Shown here in pieces: positions 1 through 9,902 of a stretch of DNA of 64,000 nt. How positions within the stretch are numbered: position 1 is the stretch's first letter; each line of letters opens with the position of its first letter. The stretch is from contig OY726560.1 of NCBI GenBank assembly GCA_963383645.1, positions 86,405,093-86,469,092 on the forward strand. Direction: 5' to 3'. The notes below the pieces were generated by a model that saw only the letters and a list, made by a program, of their open reading frames with translations, searched no databases and was not told the DNA's origin. The position numbers and the translations under genes were made by a program. This DNA is from Muscardinus avellanarius. Lineage: Eukaryota; Chordata; Mammalia; Rodentia; Gliridae.

Positions 1-292
1 GCTTTTTCAGTGTCTATTGAAATGACCATGTGATTTTTATCTTTGGTTCTGTTTATGTGATGAATTACATGAATTGATTTTCATATGTTGAAACAGTTTT
101 GCATCCTTGGGATGAACCCTACTTGGTCACGGTGTATGATTTTCTTGTGATGGTTTTGAATGCATTTGCCCTTATTTTGTTTAGCATTTTTGCATCTAAG
201 GTCATTAATGGTCTATGCCTGCCTGTAGTTTTTCTTCCTTGAGCTGTCTTTATTCAATTTTGGTATTAATTTGATGTTGGCTTCATAACTAG
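1..292 (-). mobile_element. L1 ORF2 fragment, inverted 5' arm of a truncated L1
   Basis: Read on the minus strand this is LINE-1 ORF2 reverse-transcriptase sequence: it parallels, almost phrase for phrase, the minus-strand L1 at about 50,570-51,090 (the stretch upstream of the FADD box). It abuts L1 3' sequence in the opposite orientation at about 292, with roughly 1.5 kb or more of ORF2 missing between. That is the signature of a 5'-inverted (twin-primed) L1 insertion. It continues beyond the left window edge. Confidence 0.8.
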
Positions 293-1052
293 AATGGCAA
301 TCATTAAAAACACAAACGACAACTAATGCTGGTGAGGATATGGAGAAGTGGGAACTCTAATACATTGTTGGTGGGATTGCAAATTAGTGAGACCACTTTG
401 GAAAACAGTATGGAGGATCCTCAACAAAATGGAAATGAACTTATCATATGATCTAGCAATACTGCTTCTGGTATCTACCCAAAAGAATGAAAACCAAACT
501 ACCAAAATAATTCTGCCATATTTATGTTCATAGCTGCACAATTCAAAATTGCCAAACTATGGAACCAGACAAGATGTCCATCAATAGATTAATGAATTAC
601 AAAACTATGGGGTATGTACACAATGGAATTTTACTCACCCATTAAGAAAAACACAATTACATCATTTCCAAGAAAATGGATAGAACTGGAGAACATCATG
701 CTAAGTGAGAATAGTCAGTTACAAAATTAAGAAATCAGATGTTCTCCCTAACATGCAAAAGCTAGGAAGAAAATGGGTCCTAGGAGGAACTCTAGATGAA
801 GAAGGAGATGTTATAGGTGAGCAAATAAGGTGACTTAACTGAGGGGATGGGAGGAAATTCTCTAATGTTAATGATGTACATTTACAAACATATCAAAGTC
901 AATCACTAAACCAAACATGAGAAGCAGGGAAGGGGAGGGAATGGGGTGTGAATTGGGCTAATTGGGTGATGTGTGCATGTATGCCTCCACCATCTTGTAC
1001 TCCATTAAGATGTATGACTACAATACATTAATAAAAATCTTAAAAAGATATA
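293..1052 (+). mobile_element. L1 3' end (ORF2 C-terminus and 3'UTR)
   Basis: The plus strand encodes the L1 ORF2 C-terminal cysteine/tryptophan region (positions 348-533 read GTLIHCWWDCKLVRPLWKTV), then runs through the 3'UTR with the family phrase 'agtgagaatagtcag', a G-rich patch (about 905-950), and the terminal block ending 'taataaaaatctt'. The same 3'UTR block recurs at 8,820, 31,022, 33,480 and on the minus strand at 20.2, 37.85 and 48.3 kb. Reading frame is lost after 533. It forms one insertion with the inverted arm at 1-292. Confidence 0.85.
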
Positions 1053-1252
1053 TATAAGATAAACCTGAAAAAAATAAAGCTATAGAACAAAGTAGCTAAG
1101 ATGTTTGAGATAAAGCAAGACAAAATATATATTGAGCAATTCTAGGTCACTGGAATAAACTCCTTTCTAACGTGACCCATTAGGACAGCTCCATTATGAA
1201 CTGTTGGTTTAGTTGTCTCTCTTTTGATATTACTATAAGTAAGTAAAAAGTT

Positions 1253-1435
1253 GGCCAGGTGTGGTGGCACATGCTTGTAATCCCTGCACTTGGGAGGCAG
1301 AGACAGGAGTATCAGGCAAGTTCAAAACCAGCTGTGCTTGCTTAAAGGACCCTGTTTCCAAATTTTAAAAAAAAGTATAAAATAGGCCTGGGAGTGTAGC
1401 CCAGAAGTAGAAGGGCTTCCAAGAATCCCCAAAAG
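1253..1435 (+). mobile_element. B1-dID-like SINE, short subfamily
   Basis: Starts GGCCAGGTGTGGTGGCAC (B1-like), continues through 'gggaggcagagacagg', then the 'cttaaaggaccctgtttcca' linker and the ID-like right half 'ggagtgtagcccagaagtag', ending in an A-rich tail. It belongs to the compacted subfamily, which lacks the 'cagctacttagtgagg' segment. Confidence 0.9.
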
Positions 1436-1687
1436 TTGTGTTTCAGATAATTGTTTCAACTCACTACTTTGCTATTCGGTATTGACCAACGAGTGGAGTT
1501 TATGGACAATGAATTAATATGCTCAAGATGTTGAATTATAAAACATTTTACTATGATATGAAGTATCTTAGTCTGTTTACATTAATCTGGTATATCTTTC
1601 TTTTATATCTCTATTTTATTTGCAGTAGCCAGTGTCAACCTTATATGAAATGGCTGCATACATTAACCCCTACATAGTAGAGAGATT

Positions 1688-1699
1688 CAAAATGGCGAC
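1688..1699 (+). promoter_or_regulatory. YY1-like site at the 5' end of L1-A
   Basis: The sequence CAAAATGGCGAC matches the AANATGGC core bound by YY1, and lies at the extreme 5' end as in human L1, where YY1 directs the start site. The second full-length L1 has the matching GAAGATGGCGAC in the same place, so this terminus is shared between the two lineages. Binding is inferred. Confidence 0.5.
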
Positions 1700-1889
1700 T
1701 GAGGGACACAGTACTTCTCAGTAGCTGAAGTAAATAAAGTTCAACTACCTAGAAGGCAGAATCTTAACTAACAAAATAAATATATCTCAGGAACCAAAAC
1801 ATATCCAGGTACCTCAGCAGAAGGAACCCAGAAACCCTGAACTCGAGATCCACTGCCAAAAAAAAAAAAAAAAAAAAAAAGAAAGAAAG

Positions 1890-2990
1890 TTTGGGCATCG
1901 GACCTGCTGCAGACACAACCGGGCCGCCTGCAAGCGCCAACGTGGGTTGGCGGCCCAAACTGCAATCCCTGAACCTGACCGACACCGCCCTGGCAAAATA
2001 ACCCAAGAGTTTGAAAATAGACATAGACCTTCAACATCTTAAGCAGTGGGTGGTGACCGAACCAGATGCCTGTGTGTTCACCAAAGACAGGACCACAGCA
2101 GCACAGTGAGTCCTTCAGATACCTCTATCAAGGAAGCCAGGTATCTGAGTGCATCCAGAGAAGCTGTGGGTCTTAGCGTGCATCCCAGGCCCGGCACTTG
2201 CCCTGGGCACCTGTCCCCCGCCCCATGACCCAGCACTGTCCTCATGCGGCCTGCCCACACCCCAGGACCCTTGCTAGTTGTCTGTGCCACCCGCACCCCT
2301 AGACTTGGGGCTCACCTTATATGCCTAACCCGCGTGCCCTGCCCGAGCCCAGGCACTAACCTTGCGGGCCCTGCCTGCTTCCCAGGCGGCCATAGCTCTG
2401 TGCGCCCCACTCAAACCCTGAGACTGGGAGATATCCTTGGGCTCCTAGCCCCCGCACTGGGTCCAGCACTAGCGTGTATGCCCGCCCCCCACCCTGGTAC
2501 CTAGCTCTACTCTCGTGCACCCTGCCTGAGCCAAAGACCAGTGCTAAACCCTGTGCTACGCCTGCACCCCAGGACCCATGTGCACCCGCCCTGCACATCT
2601 GACTCACCACTGGCTGTCTGTGCCTACCCTGCAGCTGGAGATTCAGTGCTAGTCTAGAGCGCCCAGCCCCGCCCTAGGTCGGGCTCCAGCCCTGTGCACC
2701 CTGCCTGAGCCCAGGACCAGGCACTAGGCATCTGTGCCCACCCATGCTGGGGTCCAGTGATAGCGTGCACCCAGCCTGCACCCTGGGACCTGGCAGAGCT
2801 CTGGAAGTAACTGTGTGTGCCCAGGGACCATACAGCAACCCTTCGCCCAAGGTGCATCTTGGGACTCCACGGGCTAGTCCAGTGAGAATTTCCAGAGACG
2901 CAGGAAAAAGTCATCAAGAAGCAATACCTGCACAGGGCCTCAGAGAGGGGTTCCAAGTCTACTTTGGACAACCTCCACTCCTGCGGTAGG
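1890..2990 (+). repeat. GC-rich degenerate tandem units in the L1-A 5'UTR
   Basis: A GC- and CpG-rich island in otherwise AT-rich DNA. The phrase 'gtgcaccctgcctgagcc' or close variants begins at 2,334, 2,515 and 2,694 (spacing 181 and 179), each followed by 'ggcactag/agtgctaa' and 'cctgcaccccagg'. Shorter echoes occur every 40-60 bases. This resembles the monomer-type promoters of some rodent L1s. The T-rich run at 3,290-3,570 and the pyrimidine-rich stretch to about 3,900 complete the 5'UTR. Confidence 0.6.
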
Positions 2991-3969
2991 GAAGCACAGG
3001 CCTGAGTCTAGGGTGGAGTGTACAGAGGCACTGACTACAGGCTGGAAATACACAGAACTGGGAATTGTACAGAATTTATTAACAGTGACAATAGATGTCC
3101 TGACACCTAAACCCAAAGCTGTCAAAGGAAAGAAAGGTGTCCAAACACCCATAGAGTGGCTTAAGAAGCTGACAATAGAGTACAGAGCAAATTAAGAGAC
3201 ATTGGATTATATTCCAAAAGCTACCACAGCAATCAGACATTCAAATATTATATGGAACCGACCCCATATTCGTAAATAAGTAGAACTGGGTTTTTTTGTT
3301 GTTGTTGTTTTGTTTTTTTGTTTTGTTTTTTAAAATGTTTCTGTTTTTGTTTTGTTATTTTTGTTGCTGTTTTTTTTTCCTCATCTGTCTTTTACTTTTA
3401 TTTGTGTTTTTTTTTACATATTAGATAGTTTGCTTTGTTTTCTAGTTTCACATAGTCACTAGTTCTTTTTATTTTATTCTTGTCCTTTATTCCTCTTTCT
3501 TACTCTTTCTTTTCTTTTTTATTTTTTCTCTTTTGGTTGTTTTTTTTTCTTTGATTACATAATAATTATCCTTTGTATCTTGTGCTGGTACTTTATTTGT
3601 GTTTGTTTGCTTCTCCCCCCACCCCTCTTACAAACTTCCCCACACTAACCTATCCACATTTTTCCCTCAAAAGTTTTTCCCATAGTATATCTCCTTGTTT
3701 AATATTCAAAGTATTTCATATCTCCATACTTAAATCCTCTAACTACAAATGTCCTACTAATTAACTCTCTTTCATTCTCAACAAGATATTACCTTATCAT
3801 TCTTAAATTCATTCTCAACTTAAACATATCCTCTACTTAATCTGACTCCTGTACCCATCACCCCAACTCCTCCCCCCATCACCCAATTCTCAACATTGGA
3901 AAAGCACTGATGACCTGCTGATTCCTCGAAACTCCTAATACTAAGATTGGATTAGATATAATACAAATG

Positions 3970-4850
3970 ATGGGTAGACATCAGAAAACAGGACTGAGTA
4001 CTTTGAAAATACAAGAAACAGGAATAATGAAGAGACAACAGAAATCACGAATACTGACCTACAAGAAATGCAAGAAGGGGAGTTTAGAATCTTGATCTAT
4101 AATATGATGAAAGGCTTTAAAACAAGTCTAAAGGAAATGAAAGATGAGTTAGAAACACTAAGAAAGAATCAGAAAGAGGTCTAGAATCAAATGAAAGAGT
4201 CAATAAATAAAATGAAGACAGCAATAGAAAGAAATTCTGGAAGATTAGATGAAATGGAAAGTAGAATATTACTATTAGAAGACAGTTCATTCAAAACCAA
4301 AAACATAGTCAACAGCATACAGAAGTCAGTACAGCAACAAAACCTAAGCATCCAGCAACTATGGGACAATATGAGGCGTCCTAACTTACAGATAAAAGGC
4401 ATTGAAGAAGGCATAGAAGTACAGACCAAGGGCATCAGTAATGTCTTCAAAGAAATAATTTCAGAGAATTTTCCAAACATGGAAAGAGACTTGGATCTTC
4501 GCGTTCAGGATACATACAGAATACCACTAAGACAAGATCACAGAAGAACATTCCCACGTCATATAATAATCAAAATGACTAACATAGACCTCAAGGAAAG
4601 AATCTTAAAAGCAGTGAGAACAAAAGGACAAGTGACATATAAAGGCAAAACAATAAGAATCACTCCAGACTATGCATCCCAAGTCATGAATGCCAGGAGA
4701 GACTGATATGATGTGATCCAGACCCTGGAAGAAAACAACTTCCAATCAAAACTGCTATATCCAGCAAAACTATAATTCAAAATTGATGGAGAAATAAAAG
4801 TGTTTCAAGATAAGCAGACCATCAAAATTTCATGAATTCTAAGCCAACAC
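3970..4850 (+). pseudogene. L1-A ORF1 (RNA-binding chaperone), broken
   Basis: ORF1p is the trimeric nucleic-acid chaperone of the L1 ribonucleoprotein. The likely start is the ATG at 3,970 (MGRHQKTG...). The frame shifts by one base near 4,022, then reads TEITNTDLQEMQEGEFRILI in the new frame. A TAG sits at 4,182-4,184. The longest intact stretch, 4,191-4,706 (171 residues), carries the end of the coiled coil (MESRILLLEDSS), the RRM-type domain (NLQIKGIEEGIE...VQDTYRIP) and the start of the C-terminal domain (KGKTIRITPD). It ends at a TGA (4,704-4,706) where L1-B has a tryptophan, followed by a further in-frame TAA. The protein cannot be made in one piece. Confidence 0.85.
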
Positions 4851-5299
4851 TAGAGAAAATACTTAAAGAAAAGCATAAGGAAGAAAAAAGAAGCAGACTC
4901 CAGAACTAGAGAAGAGATGAAGTTGAGCAGCAGGGCATCTAAGTATGAAGGAATAATACTGTATCCAACAGAAGATAGAACACAAAATGACAAGAAACAA
5001 ACAACACATTTCAGTAATAACACTGAACAACAAAGTACTTTACTCTCTAATCAAAAGACACAGACTGGCAATGTGAATTAAAAAATATAATCCAAATATA
5101 TGCTGTTTGCAAGAAACAAACCTTATAGCAAAAGACATTCACAGACTGAAAGTGAAAGGATGGAAAAAGACATATCATGCCAATGGGGACCAAAAATGGG
5201 CACAAGTATCAACACTGATATTCAACAAAATAGACTTTAAGCTAAAACACATCAGAAGAGACAAAAAAGGACACTTCCTTTTATTAAAAGGAACAATCC

Positions 5300-5530
5300 G
5301 AGCCGGGCGTGGTGGCACACACTTGTAATCCCCGCGTGTGGGAGGCTAAGACAGGAGAAGCACACAGATTCGAAGCCAGCTTCAGCTACTGAGTGAGACT
5401 CTCAGCAACTTAGTGAGACCCTGTTTCCAAATAAAATAGAAAATAGATCAGGGAGTATAGCCCGGAAGTAGAAAACCCCTGGGTTCCACCCTCAGTACCA
5501 CTGAAAAAATAAATAAATAAAATAAAATAA
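5300..5530 (+). mobile_element. B1-dID-like SINE, long subfamily, nested in L1-A ORF2
   Basis: A full dimer: GAGCCGGGCGTGGTGGCAC start, B-box-like 'gattcgaagcc', the 'cagctactgagtgagactc' segment that is absent from the short subfamily, and the ID-like right half. The tail is (AAAT)n-rich. It is flanked by an exact 14-bp TSD AAAAGGAACAATCC at 5,286-5,299 and 5,531-5,544, within L1 ORF2, so it inserted after L1-A. Confidence 0.95.
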
Positions 5531-6417
5531 AAAAGGAACAATCCACCAAGAAGATATAATGATAGTAAATGTTTATGTCCCGAATGTGGGTGCAGCCACA
5601 TTTGTAAAACAAACCCTCTTGGACATAAGATCTCAAATAGACCCAAATACAATAATAGTGGGAGACTTCAATACATCTCTCACACCACTGGTAGACCTTC
5701 AAGGCAAAAGATGAGTGAGACTCTTCAGAACTAATGAAAACTATAAACCAAATGTACTTAATAGACATATACAGAATATTTCAACCAGGAAAAACAGAAT
5801 ACACATTCTTCTCAGCAGACCTTAATACTTTTTCCAAAATAGATCACATTCTGGGACACAAAGCAGGCACCAGCAAATTCAAAAGATGTAATATAATTCC
5901 CTGCATCTTTTCAGACCCTAATGGAATGAAAGTAGAAATCAACAACAGGAAACCCAAAATAAACTATTTAAATACATGGAGATTGAATGATACACTATTG
6001 AATGACAAATGGATAAGATCGGAAATTAGGGGAGAAATAAAGAAATTTCTGGAACTAAATGAATATAAAGAAACAACTTACCAAAATCTATGGGACACTT
6101 TGAAGGCAGTGTTAAGAGGAAAGTTCATAGCATTGAGTGCCCACATAAGAAGAACAGAAAGCTACCAAGCAAACAACCTAATGACACAACTCAAGGACCT
6201 AAGGAGACTGCAACAGTCTAATCCCAAAGCCAGAAGAAGGCAGGAAATTATTAAAATCAGAGCAGAAATAAATGAAATAGAGAACAAAAAAACAATTCAA
6301 AGAATCAACAAAACAAAAAGCTGGTTCTTTGAGAATATTAATAGGATTGACAAACTCCTGGCCAACCTAATCAAAAGAAAGAGAGAATCAACTCAAATAA
6401 TTAAAATCAGAAATGAA

Positions 6418-6627
6418 GCTGGGCGTGGTGGCGCACGCTTGTAATCCCAGCGCTTGGGAGGCTGAGACAGGAGGATCGCATAGGTTCGAAGCCAGCCTCA
6501 GCTATTTAGTGAGGCTCTCAGCAACTTAGTTTCCTGTTTCCAAATAAAATAAAAAATAGGTCTGGGAGTATAGCCTGGAGGTTGAAAGCCTCTGGGTTCC
6601 ACCCCCAGTACCACCAAAAAGAAAAAA
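6418..6627 (+). mobile_element. B1-dID-like SINE, long subfamily, nested in L1-A ORF2
   Basis: GCTGGGCGTGGTGGCGCACG start, 'ggttcgaagcc' B box, 'cagctatttagtgaggctc' segment and ID-like right half ending in 'gtaccacc' plus an A tail. An exact 15-bp TSD AAAATCAGAAATGAA lies at 6,403-6,417 and 6,628-6,642. The L1 frame resumes directly after the second copy. Confidence 0.95.
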
Positions 6628-7971
6628 AAAATCAGAAATGAAAAAAGAGACATCACCACAGACAGAGGGGAAATTCAAAGGATTATCAGAAACTATATTG
6701 AGAATTTATATTCCAACAGACTAGAAAACATGGAAGAAATCGATAGATTTCTAAGCACATATAACCTACATAAAATAATCCAAGAGGACATAGCAAGCCT
6801 AAACTAACCAATAGCACACAAAGAAATAGAAACAGCAATCAAAATTCTGCCAACAAAGAAAAACCCAGGCCCCAGTGGGTTTCCAGGTGAATTCTACAGA
6901 ATTTTCAGTGAAGAACTAATACCAATATGTCACAACTTATTCTGGGAAATTGAAAGAGATGGACTTCTCCCTAATTCCTTATATGAGGCCAGTAGCACAT
7001 TAACCTCCCAACCAAATAAAGATACTTTAAGAAAGGAAAATTACAGACCAATATTCTTAATGAACATAGATGCAAAAATTCTAAACAAAATACTACCTAT
7101 ACACATTCAAAACCATATCAAGAGAATTGAACACCATGACCAAGTTGGTTTTGTCCCCCAAAAGCAAGGCTGGTTCAAGATACACAAATCAATATGTGTT
7201 ATTCACCACATAAATAGAACTAAGAACAAAAACCAAATGTTCATATCAATAGATGATGAAAAAGCATCGACAAAATCCAACACCCATTTATGTTAGAAAC
7301 ACTGCAGAAAATTGGAATAGAAGGAATATATTTCAACATCATTAAGGCAATATACAATAAACCCAAAGCCAACATCATATTGAATGGAGAAAAACTGCAA
7401 GAATTCCCTCTAAAATCAGGAACAAGACAAGGATGCCCATTATCACCACTCCTTTTCAATATAGTCCTTGAGACTCTTGCCACAGCAATAAGAGAAGGAA
7501 GTCAAAGGAATTCAAATAGGAAGAGAGGAGCTAAAACTGTCCTTGTTTGAAGATGACATGATTCTTTATCTAGAATACCCAAAGAACTCAACAAAAGACC
7601 TGTGGAGCTGATTAACCAATTCAGCAAAGTTGCAGGTTACAAAATCATCCTAAAGAAATCAGTTGTTTTTCTTTATGACAACAATGAATCCACAACGAAA
7701 GAAATTAAAAAAAAAACTATTCCATTTACTATAACCTCTAAACCAATAAAATACATAGGAATAAACCTAACCAAAGATGTAAAAGACCTCTACAGAGAAA
7801 ACTACAAAACATTAAGGAAAGAAATTGAAGAAGACCTTGGAAGATGGAAAGATCTCCCTTGCTCATGGATAGGCATTATAAATATCATCACAATGGCCAT
7901 TCTGACAAAAGTGATCTATAGATTCAATGCAATCCCCATTAAAATACCAACAACATTTCTCATAGACATGG

Positions 7972-8146
7972 AACTGGGGTTCCTGGAAACCCTTCTACCT
8001 CTGGGCTACACTCCCAGACCAATTTTATATTTTTTAATTGGAAACAGGGTCTCTTAAGCCAGCAAGGTTGGCTTTGAACCAGCACAATCCTCCTGTCTCT
8101 GCCTCCCAAGCATGGGGATTATAATCATGTGCCACCAGGCCTGGCC
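7972..8146 (-). mobile_element. B1-dID-like SINE at the L1-A breakpoint
   Basis: Minus-strand short-subfamily SINE (right half 'ggggttcctggaaaccctt', B1 half ending 'gccaccaggcctggcc'). Unlike other copies it has no A-tail (T-run) on its left side, and the flanking sequences are unrelated: L1 ORF2 on the left, AT-rich sequence and a reversed L1 piece on the right. This fits a recombination or deletion junction better than a simple insertion. Confidence 0.85.
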
Positions 8147-8224
8147 CAAAATAATTTTTTGTAATATATTTCTTTAGAAATGTTTTAATAAGGGTTAATA
8201 AGGGTTAATCACTTTTTTTTTCAC

Positions 8225-8455
8225 AGAATAACATGTGAAGTATTGGGTTTATTTCTTCTCCAAAGGTTTCTAAAAGGGTTTTGTAGAATTCAGGTGTGAA
8301 TATGTCTGAATCTGGGCTTTTATTTTGTGGAAGTCTTTTTACTGTTGTTTCTATCTCTTTGCTTGATAAACCAATGTTTAGGTTTTCTGTATCTTCTTAG
8401 TTCAATTTAGATAAATTGTGTATGTCCAGAAATATGTTGTGTTTTTTTTTTCTAT
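8225..8455 (-). mobile_element. L1 ORF2 fragment
   Basis: The minus strand resembles the L1 reverse-transcriptase N-terminal part: plus-strand phrases 'aattcaggtgtgaatatgtc', 'tctgggcttttattttgtgg' and 'actgttgtttctatctcttt' correspond to about 51,170-51,250 in L1-B. Heavily degraded, with no open frame. Confidence 0.65.
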
Positions 8456-8484
8456 GTTTTTCAGTTTATTGAAATATAAGTGTT

Positions 8485-8681
8485 TAAGCTGAGTGTGGTG
8501 ACACACATTTGTAATTGCAGTATTTGGGAGGCTGAGAAAGGAGAATCTCAGGTTTGCAACAGCCTCAGCTACATTTGAGGCCTTCTGCAATTTAGTGAGA
8601 TCCTGTTTCAAATTTTAAAAAATGGGGCTGGGTATGTAGCTCAAAGGTAGAATGCCCCTGAGTTCAATTGTCAGTACCAAA

Positions 8682-8684
<3 letters not shown>
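8485..8684 (+). mobile_element. B1-dID-like SINE, older copy
   Basis: Diverged dimer: 'gctgagtgtggtgacacaca', 'atttgggaggctgag', 'agcctcagctacatt', then 'ggctgggtatgtagctcaaa' from the ID-like half. Its tail runs into the microsatellite that follows. Confidence 0.85.
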
Positions 8685-8746
<62 letters not shown>

Positions 8747-8770
8747 GGAAGGAAGGAAGGAAGGAAGGAA

Positions 8771-8816
<46 letters not shown>

Positions 8817-8819
8817 AGA
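8682..8819 (+). repeat. Compound purine microsatellite (AG)n(GGAA)n(AAAG)n
   Basis: Three successive simple arrays (AG, then AAGG, then AAAG) begin exactly at the A-tail of the SINE at 8,485-8,684, suggesting they grew from that tail. Pure-purine, so potentially H-DNA forming. Any open frame here is low-complexity Arg/Glu/Lys and not a gene. Confidence 0.95.
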
Positions 8820-8940
8820 GAATGGGGTGGGAACTGGGTAAGAGCTAAATGAGCAGTGTGTGCATGTATGCTTCTATCATCTTGTTCTTCATTAAGAGGT
8901 ATGAGTATAGTGCACCAATAAGAAATTTAAAAAATAATTT
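8820..8940 (+). mobile_element. L1 3'UTR terminal fragment
   Basis: Closely matches the end of the L1 at 930-1,040: 'gaatggggtgggaactggg', 'gtgtgtgcatgtatgcttc', 'cattaagaggtatgagta', then 'accaataag' and an A-rich end. Only the last ~120 bases are present. Confidence 0.8.
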
Positions 8941-9690
8941 CTTCTGCTCTGTGAATGATATAATTAATAAAATAAGAAGACAGAGTCAAAATGTTATGTA
9001 AATGAAAACCAAGGAGCAACTAAACAAAACAGATGGCTAATCTCACAAATATAATGTTGACTAACCAAAGCAGACTCTTATTACCTGGGATTGTAAATAT
9101 CCCTTAGATAAAATTTAAAAACCATAGAAATATGGTTTCTTATATTAGGTTACCTATTGGTGACATTGGTGATTAGATGAAAGTATATATACTCTACTGG
9201 AGTTTTACAGTCCTAATTCTTAATCAGATAGTACTTACCATTGAGCTGAAAATTTAATTTTGTGTAATTTTATGTTTTTATCTTATAGTTCAATGTTGGA
9301 CTATAACTAATATTGAAGCTGACTAGATTTTGTACTCAAGGAGAATGAGTAAGTAAAAGCAATTGTAAAAATAAGTAGAAGCAATAAGTTAATATGTTTG
9401 CTGTAGTATGGATATGTTTAGGAATCCTAGATGCATGAGGATTTCAAAACAATTCTACAAATCTTTGGAAACTGCCACCCACTCCCAAGTTTTTCAGTAT
9501 TTGTCAAAGATTGCACTTTCCTAATGCCCTAAAATCCAAACAATATTTCTCTGCAGTGGTTCATGTTATATAGGTGATATAGCAGTGAAGAACAGTGTAA
9601 TTGATTATATAATCTTTGAGATTAAAAGAAAAGAAGAATTCTTTTAATCGACATTTTGAATTTTTTATTGGTGCATTTTAATCATACATC
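8941..9690. other. Unassigned AT-rich sequence
   Basis: No open frame, RNA gene or repeat that I recognise. One half of the TSD of the next SINE (TAATCATACATC) lies at 9,679-9,690. Confidence 0.5.
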
Positions 9691-9890
9691 TTTTTTTTTT
9701 TCCCTTGGTGGTACTGAGGTTTCTGGAAACCCTTTTACCTCTGAGCTACACTCCCAGACCTATTCTTTATATTTTTTTATTTGTAAACAGGGTTCTCTTA
9801 AGCTAGTGAGTCTGGTTTTGAACCTGGGAGATCCTTCTGTCTCCGTCTCCCAAGCATGGGGATTACAAGCATGCGCCATCACACCCAGCT
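9691..9890 (-). mobile_element. B1-dID-like SINE, short subfamily
   Basis: Poly-T (A-tail) on the left, 'ggtggtactgaggtttctgg' right half, B1 half ending 'gcgccatcacacccagct'. An exact 12-bp TSD TAATCATACATC lies at 9,679-9,690 and 9,891-9,902. Confidence 0.95.
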
Positions 9891-9902
9891 TAATCATACA
9901 TC

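Larger units (their letters stand above)
1681..7971 (+). mobile_element. Near full-length L1 (L1-A), 3' end missing
   Basis: An L1 retrotransposon with a recognisable 5' terminus (AATGGCGACTGAG), a long GC-rich then T-rich 5'UTR, ORF1 remains (3,970 to about 4,850) and ORF2 remains (4,988-7,971). Two SINEs interrupt ORF2 (5,300-5,530 and 6,418-6,627). ORF2 stops abruptly at 7,971 where a SINE begins, so the last part of ORF2 and the L1 3'UTR are absent here. Stops, frameshifts and altered catalytic motifs mean it cannot encode its own machinery. Confidence 0.85.
4988..7971 (+). pseudogene. L1-A ORF2 (endonuclease-reverse transcriptase), broken and 3' truncated
   Basis: ORF2p nicks target DNA and reverse transcribes L1 RNA. 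From about 4,988 the endonuclease is readable (HISVITLNN, then CCLQETNLIAKD with the conserved Glu, then GDFNT). The stretch 5,734-6,417 encodes the rest, but the conserved catalytic SDH motif is SDP (His to Pro, codon 5,917-5,919). The reverse transcriptase follows ([28 protein letters not shown]). The catalytic FADD box reads FEDD at 7,546-7,557, keeping both aspartates but changing Ala to Glu. Two SINE insertions and several stops and frameshifts break it, and the C-terminal cysteine region is missing. Both catalytic changes are visible in the DNA; loss of activity is inferred. Confidence 0.85.

Noticed and set aside
2046..2989. Several overlapping open frames of 60-105 codons on both strands
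   Set aside because: They lie in the GC-rich L1-A 5'UTR, where high GC gives stop-poor frames on both strands; the translations are low-complexity Pro/Ala/Gly with no domain.
4191..4706. Independent host gene encoding 171 aa
   Set aside because: It is the middle of L1 ORF1 (RRM-like and C-terminal domains), with the frame continuing past stops on both sides.
5300..5530. tRNA gene in the SINE right halves
   Set aside because: The ID-like unit is tRNA-derived but has lost the anticodon arm and most of the B box; it cannot fold as a tRNA. The same holds for every SINE copy in the window.
8652..8852. Arg/Glu/Lys-rich open frame
   Set aside because: It is a translation of the (AG)n(GGAA)n(AAAG)n array.
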